Shown: piece by piece, positions 1 through 11,947 of the stretch
How positions within the stretch are numbered: position 1 is the first letter of the stretch
Layout: each line of letters begins with the position of its first letter
DNA from: Chamaea fasciata
Lineage: Eukaryota; Chordata; Aves; Passeriformes; Sylviidae
Length of the DNA stretch: 64,000 nt
NCBI GenBank assembly: GCA_029207755.1
Contig: JARCOQ010000186.1
Coordinates: 62,001-126,000, forward strand
Direction of reading: 5' to 3'
The notes under the pieces: model-generated
Database searches by the model: none
Seen by the model: the letters and a program-made list of their open reading frames with translations, nothing else
Told to the model about the DNA's origin: nothing
Position numbers and translations under genes: made by a program

Positions 1-3000
1 CCCTCCAAGGGAAGCTAGTCTTCCAGTTTGTGGCAGCTTGCATCTGGAAAAAATCCTGTTCTGTTCAAGATTGTAGGTTCCCGAAGCCGGGTGACCGGAA
101 GAGGGAGTTGGGCACAAATGATGGCCTGTTTCAGGGGTAAGTAAAGTCAGCTGCCCAGGTGCCTGATGTCAGTTTGTAGGAGGCCTTCGGCCCTCCATGG
201 GAAGCTGGTCTTCCAGTTTGTGGCAGCTTGCATCTGGAAGAAATCCTGTTCCGTTCGGGATTGTAGGTGGCCGTGGCCAGGTGCCCGGCAGAGGGAGTTG
301 GGCACAAATGGTGGCCTGTTTCCAGGGGTAAGTAAAGTCAGCTGCCCAGGTGCCTGAAGTCAGTTTGTAGGAGGCCTTTGGCCCTCCAAGGGAAGCTAGT
401 CTTCCAGTTTGTGGCAGCTTGCAGCTGGAAGAAATCCTGTTCCGTTCGGGATTGTAGGTGTCTGAGGCCAGGTGCCCGGCAGAGGGAGTTGGGCACAAAG
501 GATGGCTTCTTTCCTTAGGAAAGTAAAGTCAGCTTCCCAGGTGCCTGGTGTCAGTTTGTAGGAGGCCTTTGGCCCTCCAAGGGAAGCTAGTCTTCCAGTT
601 TGTGGCAGCTTGCATCTGGAAGAAATCCTGTTCCGTTCGGGATTGTAGGTGGTTGAGGCCAGGTGCCCGGCAGAGGGAGTTGGGCATAAAGGATGGCCTG
701 CTTCCAGGGGTAAGTAAAGTCAGCTGCCCAGGTGCCTGATGTCAGTTTTTAGGAGGCCTTTGGCCCTCCAAGGGAAGACAGGCTTCCTGCTTGTGGCAGC
801 TTGCATCTGGAAGAAATCCTGTTCCGTTCGGGATTGTAGGTGGCCAAAGCCGGGTGCCCAGCATAAGGAGATGGGCACAAAGTATGGCCTGTTTCCAGGG
901 GTAAGTAAAGTCAGCTGCCCAGGTTCCTGATGTCAGTTTGTAGGAGGCCTTTGGCCCTCCAAGGGAAACTAGTCTTCCAGTTTGTGGCAGCTTGCATCTG
1001 GAAGAAATGCTGTTCCGTTCGGGATTGTAGGTGGCCGAAGCCTGGTGCCCCGCAGAGGGAGTTGGGCACAAAGGATGGCCTGTTTCCAGGAGTTAAGTAA
1101 AGTCAGCTGCCCAGGTGCCTGATGTCAGTTTGTAGGAGGCCTTTGGCCCTCCAAGGGAAGCCAGTCTTCCAGCTTGTGGCAGCATGAATCTGGAAGAAAT
1201 CCTGTTCCGTTCAGGATTGGAGGTGGTTTATGCCGGGTGCCCGGCACACGGAGTATGGTACAAAAGATGGCCTGTTTCCAGGGGTAAGTAAAGTCAGCTG
1301 CCCAGGTGCCTGATGTCAGTTTGTAGGAGGCCTTTGCCCCTCGAAGGGAAGCCAGGCTTCCGGCTTGTGGCAGCTTGCATCTGGAAGAAATCCTGTTCCG
1401 TTCGAGATTGTAGGTGGCCGAGGCGGGGTACCCGGCAGAGTGAGTGGGGCACAATGATGGCCTGTTTCCAGCGGTAAGTAAAGTGAGCTGCCCAGGTGCC
1501 TGGTGTCAGTTTGTAGGAGGCCTTTGTCCCTCCAAGGGAAGCAAGTCTTCCACTTTGTGGCAGCTTGCATCTGGAAGAAATCCTGTTCCGTTCGGGATTG
1601 TAGGTGACCGAGGCCATGTGCCCGGCAGAGGGAGTTGGGCACAAATGATGGCCTCTTTCCTGAGGAAAGTAAAGTCAGCTGCCCAGGTGCCTGATGTCAG
1701 TTTGTAGGAGGCCTTTGGCCCTCATAGGGAAGCTAGTCTTCCAGTTTGTGGCAGCTTGCATCTGGAAGAAATCCTGTTTTGTTCGGGATTGTAGGTAGTT
1801 GAGGCCAGGTGCCCGGCAGAGGGAGTTGGGCACAAAGGATGGCCTGTTTCCAGGGGTAAGTAAAGTCAGCTGCCCAGGTGCCTGATGTCAGTTTGTAGGA
1901 GGCGTTTGGCCCTCCAACGGAAGACAGGCTTCCAGCTTGTGGCAGCTTGCATCTGGAAGAAATCCTTTTCCGTTAGGGATAGTAGGTGGCCGGAGCCGGG
2001 TGCCCGGCTTAGGGAGTAGGGAACAAAGGATGGCCTGTTTCCAGGGGTAAGTAATATCATGTCCCCAGGTACCTGATGTCAGTTTGTAGGAGGCCTTTGG
2101 CCCTCCAAGGGAAGCCAGGCTTCCATCTTGTGGCAGCTTGCATCTGGAAGAAATCCTGTTCTGTTTGGGATCGTAGGTGGCCGAGGCCAGGTGCCCGGCA
2201 GAGGGAGTTGGGCACAAAGGATGGCCTGTTTCCAGGGGTAAGTAAAGTCAGCTGCTTAGGTGCCTGATGTCAGTTTGTAGGAGGCCTTTGGCCCTCCAAG
2301 GGAAGCAAGTCTTCCAGTTTGTGGCAGCTTGCATCTGGAGGAAATCCTGTTCCGTTCAGGATTGTAGGTGGCCGAGGCCTGGTGCCCGGCAGAGGGAGTT
2401 GGGCACAAATGATGGCCTGTTTCCAGGGGTAAGTAAAGTCAGCTACCCAGGTGCCTTGTGTCAGTTTGTAGGAGGCCTTTGGCCCTCCAAGGGAAGCTAG
2501 TCATCCAGTTTGTGGCAGCTTGCATCTGGAAGAAAGCCTGTCCCGTTCGGGATTGTAGGTGGCCGAGGCTAGGTGCCCTGCAGAGGGAGTTGGGCACAAA
2601 TGATGGCTTCTCTCCAGGGGTAAGTAAAGTCAGCTGCCCAGGTGCCTGAAGTCAGTTTGTAGGAGGCCTTTGGCCCTCCAAGGGAAGCTAGTCTTCCTGT
2701 TCAAGGCAACTTGAATCTGGAAGAAATCCTGTTCCGTTCAAGATTGTAGGTGGCCGAGGCCAGGTACCCGGCAGAGGGAGTTGGCACAAAGGATGGCCTG
2801 TTTCCAGGGGTAAGTAAAGTCAGCTGCCCAGGTGCCTGAAGTCAGTTTGTAGAAGGCCTTTGGCCCTCCAACGAAAGCCTGGCTTCCAGCTTGTGGCAGC
2901 TTGCATCTGGAAGAAATCCTTTTCCGTTTGGGATCGTAGGTGGCCGAGGCCTGGCCCCCGGCAGAGGGAGTTGGGCACAAAGGATGGCCTGTTTCCAGTG

Positions 3001-3945
3001 GTAAGTAAAGTCAGCTGCCCAGGTGCCTGATGTCAGTTTGTAGGAGGCCTTTGGCCCTCCAAGGGAAGCTAGTCTTCCAGTTTGTGGCAGCTTGCATCTG
3101 GAAGAAATCCTTTTCTGTTCGGGATTGTAGGTGGCCGAGGCCAGGTGCCCGGCAGAGGGAGTTGGGCACAAAGGATGGCCTGTTTCCAGGGGTAAGTAAA
3201 GTCAGCTGCCCAGGTGCCTGATGTCAGTTTGTAGCAGGCCTTTGGCCCTCCTAGTGAAGCCAGGTTTCCAGCTTGTGGCAGCTTGCATCTGGAAGAAATC
3301 TTGTTCCGTACGGGGTTGTAGGTGGCTGGAGCTGTGTCCCCGGCAGAGGGCGTTGGGCACAAAGGATGGCCTCTTTCCAAGGGTAAGTAAAGTCAGCTGT
3401 CCAGGTTCCTGATGTCAGTTTTTAGAAGGCCTTTGGCCCTCCAAGGGAAGCAAGTCTTCCACTTTGTGGCAGCTTGCATCTGGAAGAAATCCTTTTCCGT
3501 TCGGGATTGTAGGTGGCCGAGGCCAGGTGCCCGGCAGAGGGAGTTGGGCACAAAGGATGACCTGTTTCCAGGGGTAAGTAAAGTCAGCTGCCCAGGTGTT
3601 TGGTGTCAGTTTGTAGGAGGCCTTTGGCCGTCCAATGGAAGCTAGTCTTCCAGTTTGTGGCAGCTTGCATCTGGAAGAAATCCTGTTCCGTTCGGGATTG
3701 TAGGTGGCCGAGGCCAGGTGCCCGGCAGAAGGAGTTGGGCACAAAGGATGGCCTGTTTCCAGGGGTAAGTAATATCATCTGCCCAGGTGCTTATGTCAGT
3801 TTGTAGGAGGCCTTTGGCCCTCCAAGGGAAGCCAGGCTTCTAGCTTGTGGCAGCTTGCATCTGGAAGAAATCCTGTTCTGTTTGGGATCGTAGGTGGCCG
3901 AGGCCAGGTGCCCGGCAGAGGGAGTTGGACACAAAGGATGGCCTG
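1..3945. repeat. 191-bp satellite array, homogeneous part
   Basis: Tandem array that starts before the window. The unit is about 191 bp: the same short ATG-led reading frame recurs at 166, 548, 739, 2076, 2267, 2458, 3030, 3221 and 3412, all spaced by 191 or multiples of it. Each unit contains the landmarks GTTTGTAGGAGGCC, GTGGCAGCTTGCATCTGGAA and GGGGTAAGTAAAGTCAGCTG. Units differ by scattered substitutions and occasional 1-bp indels. Because 191 is not a multiple of three, reading frames rotate from unit to unit. This explains the many 63-residue plus-strand and 109-residue minus-strand open frames, which I do not regard as genes. I do not recognise the family by name. Confidence 0.95.
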
Positions 3946-6900
3946 TTTTCAGGGACAAGTAAATTCACCTGCCCAGGTGCCTAATGTCAGTTTGTAGGAG
4001 AGCTTTGGCCCTCAAAAGGAAGTCAGACATCCAGCTGGTGGCAGCTTGCATCCAGAAAAAATCCAGATTCGAGCAGGAATTTTAGGTGGCAGAAGCACGA
4101 TGCCAGGCAGAGGGTTTTGGGCATGAATGATGGTCGTTTTAAAAGGGAAACTGAACTCACCTGCCCTGGTGCCTGATGTCAGTCTGAAGGAGGCCTTTGG
4201 CCCTCAAAGAGGAGCTAGCTTTCCAGCTTGTGGCAGCTTGCATCTGGAAGAAATCCTGTTCCATTCAGCACTGTAGATGGCAGAGGCCAGGTCGTCGGCA
4301 ATGGGAGTGTAGTACAAGGTTGGCCTGTTTCCGTGGGTAAGTAAAGTCACCTGCCCAGGTGCCTGATGTCAGTTTGTAGGAGGCGTTTGGCCCTCGAAGG
4401 GACGCCAGAATTCCAGCTTGTGGCGGCTTCCATCTGGAAGAAATCCTGTTCCATTCGGGATTATAGGTAGGAGAGGCCACGTGCCATGCACAGGGAGTTG
4501 GGCACAAAGGATGGCTTGTTTCCAGGGGTAAGTACAGTCACTTGCCCTGTTACCAGGAGTCAGTATGTAGGAGGCCTGTGGCCCTCAAATGGAAGCCAGG
4601 CTTCCAGCTTGTGGCAGCTGATATCTGGAAGAAATCCTGATTCGTTCGGGGTAGTTGGTGGCAGAAGCACTATGCCAGGCAGAGAAACTTGGGCACGAAT
4701 GATGGTCGTTCTCAAAGGGAAGCTGAACTCACGTGCCCAGGTGCCTGATGTCAGTTTGTAGGAGGCCTTTGGCCTTCAAAGGGAAGCCATCCTTCCAGCT
4801 TGTAACTGCTTACATCTGAATGAAATCCTGATTCGTTCGGGATTTTAGGTGGGAGAGGCCAGGTGCCATGCACAGGGAGTTCAGCACAAAGGATAGCCTG
4901 TTAGCAGGTGTAAGTAAAGTCACCTGCTCAGGTGCCTGATGTCAGTTTGTAGGAGGCCTTTGACCATCAAAGGGAAGGCAGGCTTCCAGCTTGTGGCAGC
5001 TTGCATCTGGAAGAAATCCTGATTCGTTCCACATAGTAGAGTGCAGAACCACGATGCCAGGCAGAGGGATTTCGGAACGAATGACGATCATTTTAAAAGG
5101 GAAACTGAACTCACCTGCCCTGGTGCCTGATGTCAGTCAGAAGGAGGCCTTTGGCCCTAAAAGTGGAGCCAGCTTTCCAGCTTCTGGCAGCTTGCATCTG
5201 CAAGAAATCCTGTTCTGTTCAGCATTGTAGATGGCAGAGGCGAGGTCGTCGGCAATGGGAGTGTGGCACAAAGGATGGCCTGTTTCCCTGGGTAAGTAAA
5301 GTCACCTGCCCAGGTGCCTGATGTCAGTTTGTAGGAGGCCTTTGGCCCTCCAAGGGAAGGCAGAATTCCAGCTTGTGGCGGCTTGCATCTGGAAGAAATC
5401 CTGTTCCTTTCGGGATTGTAGGTAGGAGAGGCCAGGTGCCATGCACAGGGAGTTGGGCACAAAGGATGGCCTGTTTTAAGGGCAAGTAAATTCACCTGCC
5501 CAGGTGCCTGATGTCAGTTTGTAGGAGGCCTTTGGCCCTAAGAGTGGAGCTAGCTTTCCAGCTTGTGGCAGCTGACATCTGGAAGAAATCCTGTTCCGTT
5601 CAGGATTGTAGATGGCAGAGGCCAGGTCCTCGGCAATGGGAGTTGGGCACAAAGGATGGCCTGTTTCCAGGCGTAAGTAAAGTCACCTGCCTAGGTGCCT
5701 GATGTCATTTTATAGGAGGCCTTTGACCCTCCAAGGGAAGCCAACCTTCCAGCTTGTAGCGGCTTGCATCCGGAAAAATCCTCTTCCGCTCGGGATTGGA
5801 GATGAGAGAGGCCTGCTGCCAGACACAGGGAGTTGGGCACAAAGGATGGCCTGTTTCCAGGGGTAAGTACAGTCACTTGCCCTGGTACCAGAGGTCAGTA
5901 TGTAGGAGGCCTTTAGCTCTCAAAGGGAAGCCAGCCTTCCAGCTTCTGGCAGCTGGCATCTGGAAGACATCCTGATTCGTTCCGGATAGTAGACTGCAGA
6001 AGCACGATGCCAGGCATAGGGATTTAAGCACGAATGACGGTGGTTTTCAAAGGGAAACTGAACGCACCTGCCCAGGTGCCTGATGTCAGTTTGTAGGAGG
6101 CCTTTGACCCTAAGAGCAGAGTTAGGTTTCCAGCTTCTGGCAGCTTGCATCTGGAAGAAATCCTGTTCCGTTCGGGATTGTAGGTGGGAGAGGCCAGGTG
6201 CCAGGCACGGGGAGTTGGGCACAAAGGATGGCCTGTTTCCAGGGGTAAGTAAAGTCACCTGCCCAGGTGCCTGATGTCAGTTTGTAGGAGGCCTTTGGCC
6301 CTCCAAGGGAATCCAGCCTTCCAGCTTGTGCCAGCTTGCATCCGGATAAAATCCTGTTCTGTGCAGGATTGTAGATGGCAGAGGCCAGGTCCTCGGCAAT
6401 GGGAGTCGGGCACAACGGACGGCCTGTTTCCAGAGGTAAGTAAAGTCACCTGCCCTGGTGCCTGATATCAGTTTGTAGCATGCCTTTGGCCCTCAAAGGG
6501 AAGCCAGGCTTTCAGCTTGTGGCGTCTTGCACCTGGAAAAATCCTGTTCTGTTCGGGATTGTAGGTGGAAGAGGACAGGTGCCGGCACAAGGAGTTTGGC
6601 AGCAATGATGGCCTGTTTCCCAGGTAAGTAAAGTCAGCTGCCCAGGTGCCTGATGTCAGTTTGTAGGAGGCCTTTGGCCCTCCATGGGAAGCCAGGCTAC
6701 AAGCTTGTGGCAGCTGGCATCTGGAAGAAATCCTGATTCGTTCCGGATAGTAGGGGGCAGAAGCACGATGCCAGGCAAAGGGTCTTGGGCACGAATTATG
6801 GTCTTTTAAAATGGAAACTGAACTCACCTGCCCAGGTGCCTGATGTCAGTTTGTAGGAGGCCTTTGGCCCTCCAAGGGAAGCCAGGCTTAGAGCTTGTGG

Positions 6901-6965
6901 CCGCTGGCATCTGGAAGAATTCCTGATTTGGTCGGCATTGTAGGTGGCAGAAGCAGGATGCTTTA
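3946..6965. repeat. 191-bp satellite array, diverged edge
   Basis: Same satellite, but units are clearly more diverged and fall into subtypes. One subtype carries CACCTGCCC in place of CAGCTGCCC. Another carries GGCAGAAGCACGATGCCAGG followed by an ACGAATGATGGTCGTT-like stretch, near 4090, 4670, 5050, 6000 and 6760. The array stops inside a unit at about 6,965, where AT-rich sequence begins. Greater divergence towards an edge is usual for satellites, where unequal exchange homogenises the interior. Confidence 0.9.
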
Positions 6966-7250
6966 CACCCATTAGGGAGATTTAATAGTGATTTTATGCT
7001 ATTTTTGTGGGGTTTTTTTAAACCAATTTTTTCAATTTTATGCCTCTTGGTTGGATTTTAGAGCGCTTTGGATTCTTTTAACCCCATTTGGCTGATTTGA
7101 GGCCAAACCATGGAGATTTAGGGTGTATTTTAGTGCCCTTTGAGTAATTTTAGGCCACTTTGTGGGGATTTTAATCCCATTTGGATAATTTGAGGCCAAA
7201 CCTGATCGGGTTTAGGGTGGATTTCAGACCCCTTTGGAGAGTTTTAGGTG
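6966..7250. repeat. Degenerate TTTTAGGCCAAACC-type minisatellite
   Basis: T/G-rich spacer made of imperfect copies of a motif like GATTTTAGGCCAAACC with GGATTTTAG variants. No gene is visible. The same motif precedes the CpG promoters at 14.8-15.1 kb (reverse), 54.67-54.71 kb, 56.88-57.35 kb and 60.55-60.65 kb, so it is one part of a repeated composite unit. Confidence 0.7.
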
Positions 7251-7504
7251 CATTTTGGGTGATTTCAGGACCCTTTTAGGACCGCGCGTCCCCTTGGCCG
7301 TGCCCCTTTCCCCTCCCAGTTCCCGCCCTTTCTCTGACCCCGCCTCATTCCGTTCGTTCTCCGCCCTTTCATTGGCCACGCCTCTTTTCCCTTGGGCCCC
7401 GCCCATCTGCTGGCGCGTTCCGTCCCGCGCATGCGCAGATGACCCGGAAGTGGCTCCCCCGGTCGCTGCCATCTTTGTTCCCTGTCCCCCGCGCCGGCTC
7501 TGGC
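7251..7504 (+). promoter_or_regulatory. CpG promoter of RAB4-like gene start, copy 1
   Basis: CpG-rich, TATA-less promoter-like block. Visible elements are repeated CCCGCCC/CCACGCC GC boxes, an inverted CCAAT box (CATTGGCCACG, ~7,369), an NRF1-type palindrome GCGCATGCGCAG at 7,427-7,438, an ETS-type CCCGGAAGTG at ~7,443-7,452 and a YY1-type GCTGCCATCTTTG at ~7,465. This combination and order are typical of housekeeping promoters. It lies directly upstream of a RAB4-like first exon. It is the only one of the three copies in which the ETS and YY1 sites both look good. Activity is inferred, not shown. Confidence 0.75.
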
Positions 7505-7520
7505 GTGTCCGAGACCTACG
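7505..7520 (+). pseudogene. RAB4-like exon 1 relic, copy 1
   Basis: Sixteen bases read GTG-TCC-GAG-ACC-TAC-G and are followed by a GTGGGG splice donor. The frame gives x-S-E-T-Y-(D), the N-terminus expected of RAB4-family small GTPases, with GTG where ATG would be. The exon ends in phase 1, which matches the RAB4-like exon 2 seen at 55.8 kb. No exon 2 follows here: downstream is G-rich minisatellite to 8,227 and then unrelated sequence. It is therefore a truncated gene start. The match is short, so it depends on position next to the promoter and on the better-supported copy in the right arm. Confidence 0.6.
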
Positions 7521-8227
7521 GTGGGGCAATGGGGGATCTCTAGGGGATCTCTAGGGGATCTCTAGAGGTCTGGGGGGACCTGGGGGTGTCTTTAGGGGTT
7601 TTAGTGGGTGGTCTGTAAGGGGTTTAAGGGGGTCCATAGGGGATTTAGGGCGGTCTGGGCGTCCCTAAAGGGAGTTTGGGCAGGCTATGGGGCTCCATAG
7701 GGGTCTGAGGGATCTACAGAGGGTCCGTAGAGGTCCGTAAAGGGGCTCGGGGCGTCCCTAAGTCCGGGGGTCTGGGGGTCTCTTTTGGGGATTATTGGGG
7801 GTCTGGGTGGCCTTTCTGGGGGTTGGGGGGGTCTATAGGGGATCTGGGGGAGCCTGTAGTGGCTCCGGGGAGGTGTGGGGGTGTCCGTGGGTCCCTGTGT
7901 GGGGTTTTGGGGCGGTCTGAGGGTCCCCAAAAGGGGTCTGAGGGGGCTCTAGTGGATATATAGGGGATCTCGAGAGGGTTCAGGGTGGCCTGGGGGTCTC
8001 TCTAGGGGATCTGGGGGTCTCCCTAGGGGATTTTGGGAGGGCCTGGGGGTCCCTAGAAGGGGTGTGAGGGTACATTTAGGGGATCTCAGGGTCTCTGCAG
8101 GGGATTTGGGGAGGGCTTGGGGCTTCCTAAAAGGGGCTGGGGGGGGGAGGGTCCTATAGGGGATTTGGAAGGGGGCTGGGGGTCTCTATAGGGGATTTAG
8201 GGGGGGTCTGGGGGGTCTATAGGGGTG
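7521..8227 (+). repeat. G-rich minisatellite (RAB4-like intron 1)
   Basis: Irregular array of GGGGATCTNTAGGGG, GGGGGTCTGGGG and GGGTCCCTA-type motifs with many runs of three or more G on the plus strand. It has no coding signal. It is homologous in style and position to 55,000-55,560 in the right arm and, reversed, to 14,200-14,770 in the left arm, where it forms intron 1 of the RAB4-like relic. It ends abruptly at about 8,227. Confidence 0.75.
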
Positions 8228-9582
8228 CCGTGGCAGAGGAATTCCCTCGGTCGCTGCTGTACATTGTCCCTTCTGAGGCTCAGACACTGTCAGGACACAT
8301 TCCCTGGTTGTAGGATTCGTGCCCGACCAAGCACTATGCTTATGTCTCCAGCGTTACTTTGCAACAAAAACAGGGGAAGGCAAACTCTGTGTACGGCCCA
8401 TGGTATTTTCGAGGGTCTAAAACTCACTAAGTCATCGATCTGAGAGGTGAGATCCATTTGGAATTAATGGCACGGAGAAGTAGTGCAACACGGAAAAGGG
8501 AAGCATAGAAATAAATAGAGGAAAACCTCTTGGTTTATTTCTTGCGTTTTCATTTCACTTATGGAAAGCTGTTGCAGTTTCCCAGCAGCCTTCATCACAG
8601 TCCCAGCTGCTCTTTTCAAGAACCTTTGGTGGAGAACGAGGTCGAGCTTCTGGCACAAGATGTGCCACCAACTGCAGCTTCTCCTGGATTTCCATACTGA
8701 GTGCAGCACGACTTTTGCAGCAAAGCAGGACAAATGTTTGGAAAACTTTACAATTTCTCCTTTCTTTTTTCCTTGTGGGCTGGGGAGTTGTGCCATTGGT
8801 AAGGTTTTCCGTGTTACTGTTTTAATCCAAGAAAACAGGAGGTGGCACCAGCACTTGTTGGGGAATGCAACCCTGACTGAATCCAGAGACAGAATCTCCC
8901 TGACACTGTGTGAGCTCCCCGGGCTGGGCTCAGGTTCCTGCTGGGACTCTGCAGAGAGCTCCAGCTGGGATCAGCAGCAGCTGGAAATACCTCTGGGCAT
9001 CTCCCTTTTCTGCTGCTCGGAGGAAGCAGTGAAGTGAGTCAAGAAGTTCTGGTTTTTCTTTCTCCGGGTGCATTTTTTCATTGTGTTTGACACCCCAGCG
9101 GCAATTTTTGTGATGGCCTCTCTAAGTTGATTCTATTTCAGCAGCACCAGCAGCAGGGCTGTGTTGGAGCGCTGCAAATGTGGCCTGTGTGGCTTTAATT
9201 CCCCTCGACTTAGTGCCCGGGGACTTGGGAGCATTTCAATCTCTTATTTGCACGGTGCCTGCAACAGAAAGACTGAGTTCACTGTCACAAAAGCACAGCG
9301 GGTAGCAAGGATGGAAAAAGGCAATTGCAGTTGTCCTGATAAAATCCAGTCGGCAGCCAGAGGGGTGCAGCAGCAGCCGCGATCTCCAATTACCAAGGCA
9401 AAGGCAGCAGCAGCCTCCTGCCGTCACCTCAGGCTGAGTGAAACAGTGCTGAAAACAGCGCTGGAAGCCGACCCTTCCTTTCTCTGGAGGCTGGGTCGGG
9501 GCAGCACAGGCGGGCCCTGAGCAGTCTGGGCTGTTGGCGGGTGTCCTCGGTTGAAGTATATTCTATCACCATCTTCATGAAC
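8228..9582. other. Unassigned sequence
   Basis: No gene, RNA or repeat family recognised. The longest open frame (8,561-9,037, plus) has no recognisable domain and is not supported by splice signals or composition. Mixed moderate-GC sequence. Confidence 0.5.
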
Positions 9583-10060
9583 TGTTGAAACCAGGTGAGG
9601 CAGTGCTCCCTGCCTCCTCCACTCTGGCTTATCTTCTGTTAATGGGCCCATCAACACCTTTGCTACACAGCTCACAGATAACCCCCTCCTGGACTACCTC
9701 CTGTTAATGGGCCCATCAGGCCTTATCACATGACTCACCATCCCATTGTGAGATGCTCCGCCCAGAGGGAGAAACCAAGCATTCCAGCCTGGATATAAGC
9801 TGAGACTCTGAACACCAGAGGGACGCTTACCCACTGGATTCCCAGAGGACCCGAGCTACCAGACCTTTCTACAGGATCACTGCTTCAGGAAGACCACCTC
9901 ATCTGGACTGCTTCCATCACTCCGCTCAGGTTGTATTCTGACTCTGTCAGTGTTCTTTTGTATTATTGCATCTATTTTATTTTACTTTCTTTCTTTTTTT
10001 CCTATTAAATTGTATCTCTGACTTGGAGCCTCTCATTTGTTTTGCCTTCAAACTACTACA
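9583..10060 (+). mobile_element. Solo LTR, family B
   Basis: An LTR-like block of about 478 bp starts TGTTGAAACC and ends CTACTACA (TG...CA). It has a TATA-type box (GGATATAAGCTG, ~9,790) and, after a plausible start region, an ATTAAA polyadenylation signal at ~10,005 followed by a T/C-rich U5. A short direct repeat of GTTAATGGGCCCATCA lies in the U3 part (about 9,636 and 9,701). No gag or pol sequence adjoins it, so it looks like a solo LTR. I see no clear target-site duplication. The 5' boundary is less certain than the 3' boundary. Confidence 0.65.
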
Positions 10061-11690
10061 GCGGGTGAGCGTTGCTCCAGTCCGCAATTGAGCCGGACAA
10101 AGGCCTTGGAAGGCGAGGCAGGAGCAGGTGGGAAGGGGCTGGCGCTGCTGCTGCTCCTGCCCGGGAGCCCCGGCCGGGCCGGGCCGGCGCCCGCTGCGCT
10201 GCGGCTCCTGCTGCTGCCAGAGCCGGGCAGGCCTCGGGGACAGGGAATGGACACGGGGGGACAGCAAAGGCCGGCGGGGCTGCAGGGATGCTGGTGCTCG
10301 GGCCAGCGCCAGCACGGAGCTTTGGCTGCAATTAACCCAGAGGGAACCGCTGGGCAAAGGCTCCATTTCAGCCTTTCTTTCCTCATGGCTGCGAAACGAC
10401 CGAAATAAAAGGAGAACCAGCAGGGCCCGGCCCCTTCTCCTTCGGGAGGAGCTCCACGCCTGGGGCCAGGAGGGGCCCTGAGGGGCCGGGAGGGGCAATG
10501 AAGGGCCATGAAGGGCTGTCAGGGGCCAGGAGAGGTTCTGTGTAGCCAGGAGGGGTTTTGAGGGGCCGTGAGGAGCCTCAGCCCCGGCACAGCGGGGTCC
10601 CACCGTGTCCCCAGGGCAGGGCAGCCGTGAGGGGCCGCGAGTGCAGACGTGGCAGCAGAGCGGGCTTGGGGCACCTCCGGAAGGGGATGAGAGCCTTCCC
10701 CAGCTCCAAACCACACCAAACCCACCACTAACAGGATTTCCCATCTTTAGAATCCACTGGCAACTTGGAGTCGACTGAACAGTTTAATCCCAGTGGAAAA
10801 TGCAAGGGAATTTTCCTAATGAGTTACATCCAGCCTTGGTTAATCATGTCTAAGATTTAAAAATCTGACCAGTGAAAAGTAATACTAATAAATAATAAGA
10901 ACAATAGCAAGAAATAAACTCCCAAATCCCAACACTCAGCACCACACCAAAATGACAAACCTCATTTTTCTTTACTAGCACAAGGTTCATGAAAACAAAT
11001 CCTGATAACTTTCTCCACCTCACATCTTCCCCACCAGACAAAGGAGGCCATTTGCAGTGTTTAATACAAGTCACAATTGAGGGCTGGAGGAAAGAACGAC
11101 GAGACACTACCAATTTACATGTCAAACCCAGCGGTCCAGCTTCAAAGTGGAGAGAATAAAATGGAATGGGGGCAGGGGCTGGTCAGATGTTCCTCTAAAG
11201 GATGGCAAAATCACCTCCAAGTGAACAGGAGGGGAAAATCAATCCCTATAAACCACCCAGGGTGTTCAGGGACTCAGCTGTGAGGAGCTGGACATGGACA
11301 GAGGCATCTGGAACAGTTCTTTCCTCAGGCTGAGCTCTCCAGCCTGGCCCTGAAGTCAATCAAGTGCTTTCCCAGAGCATTCCATGGTTGCCAACCACCC
11401 TTCAAGATGTGGCTCACAGGAGCAGAGAACCTTTCTCAAGGTTCTGAGCAGAAAAAGTGGCAAGAGATGCCCAATTCAGAGCTCTGTTTAAAAACCTGGA
11501 AAATAAAAATTAGTTGAACTCTGAAGCCCAGTGGTGGCTCCCAGAATCTCAGAGCCAAGGGAAAACGGGAAAGGCTTTTTACAAGAACCAACGCTGAAGA
11601 GCTCCCAGATGAATGTGTGACATTTTGAGAGGCTTCCAATTTTCCACAGTTTTCCTTGAATTGTTGAAATTGATTTTGCCTTTGCCTCCT
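10061..11690. other. GC-rich then mixed unassigned sequence
   Basis: 10,080-10,700 is very GC-rich, with CTGCTGCTGCTCC and CCGGGCCGGGCC runs, followed by an imperfect minisatellite of GAGGGGCCNGGAGGGG/GAAGGGCCATGA motifs at 10,480-10,580. 10,750-11,690 is of normal composition. Overlapping open frames in several phases of the GC-rich part reflect composition rather than coding. No gene is supported. Confidence 0.5.
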
Positions 11691-11947
11691 CTTGCACTAA
11701 AGGAGCCTCATTTCAGCAGCCAGGAAGGCAAAGCTCATTCCTGGCCCTGGCTGCTGCTGTCCATGCAGCATTTCCATCCCTCCCGTGGCCTCTTCCCTCA
11801 GGATCCCCAGCAGCAGCAGCTGCCGGAGCAGCACATGGAAGCTGCAGATGGAAGTGCTGCCCACCCCAGCCTGAAGCTGCACAAGGATCCTGCTGCCAGG
11901 AACCCCCAATATTCCCTCCCAGGGGCCCTGCAAACAGTCACCAATTT

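Noticed and set aside
166..3806. Repeated 63- and 109-residue open frames in the first 6 kb as a gene family
   Set aside because: They recur with the 191-bp satellite period and in rotating frames, so they follow from the repeat and are not separate genes.
1..6965. CRISPR-like array of regular repeats
   Set aside because: The units are contiguous 191-bp repeats without unique spacers, in an avian-type genome.
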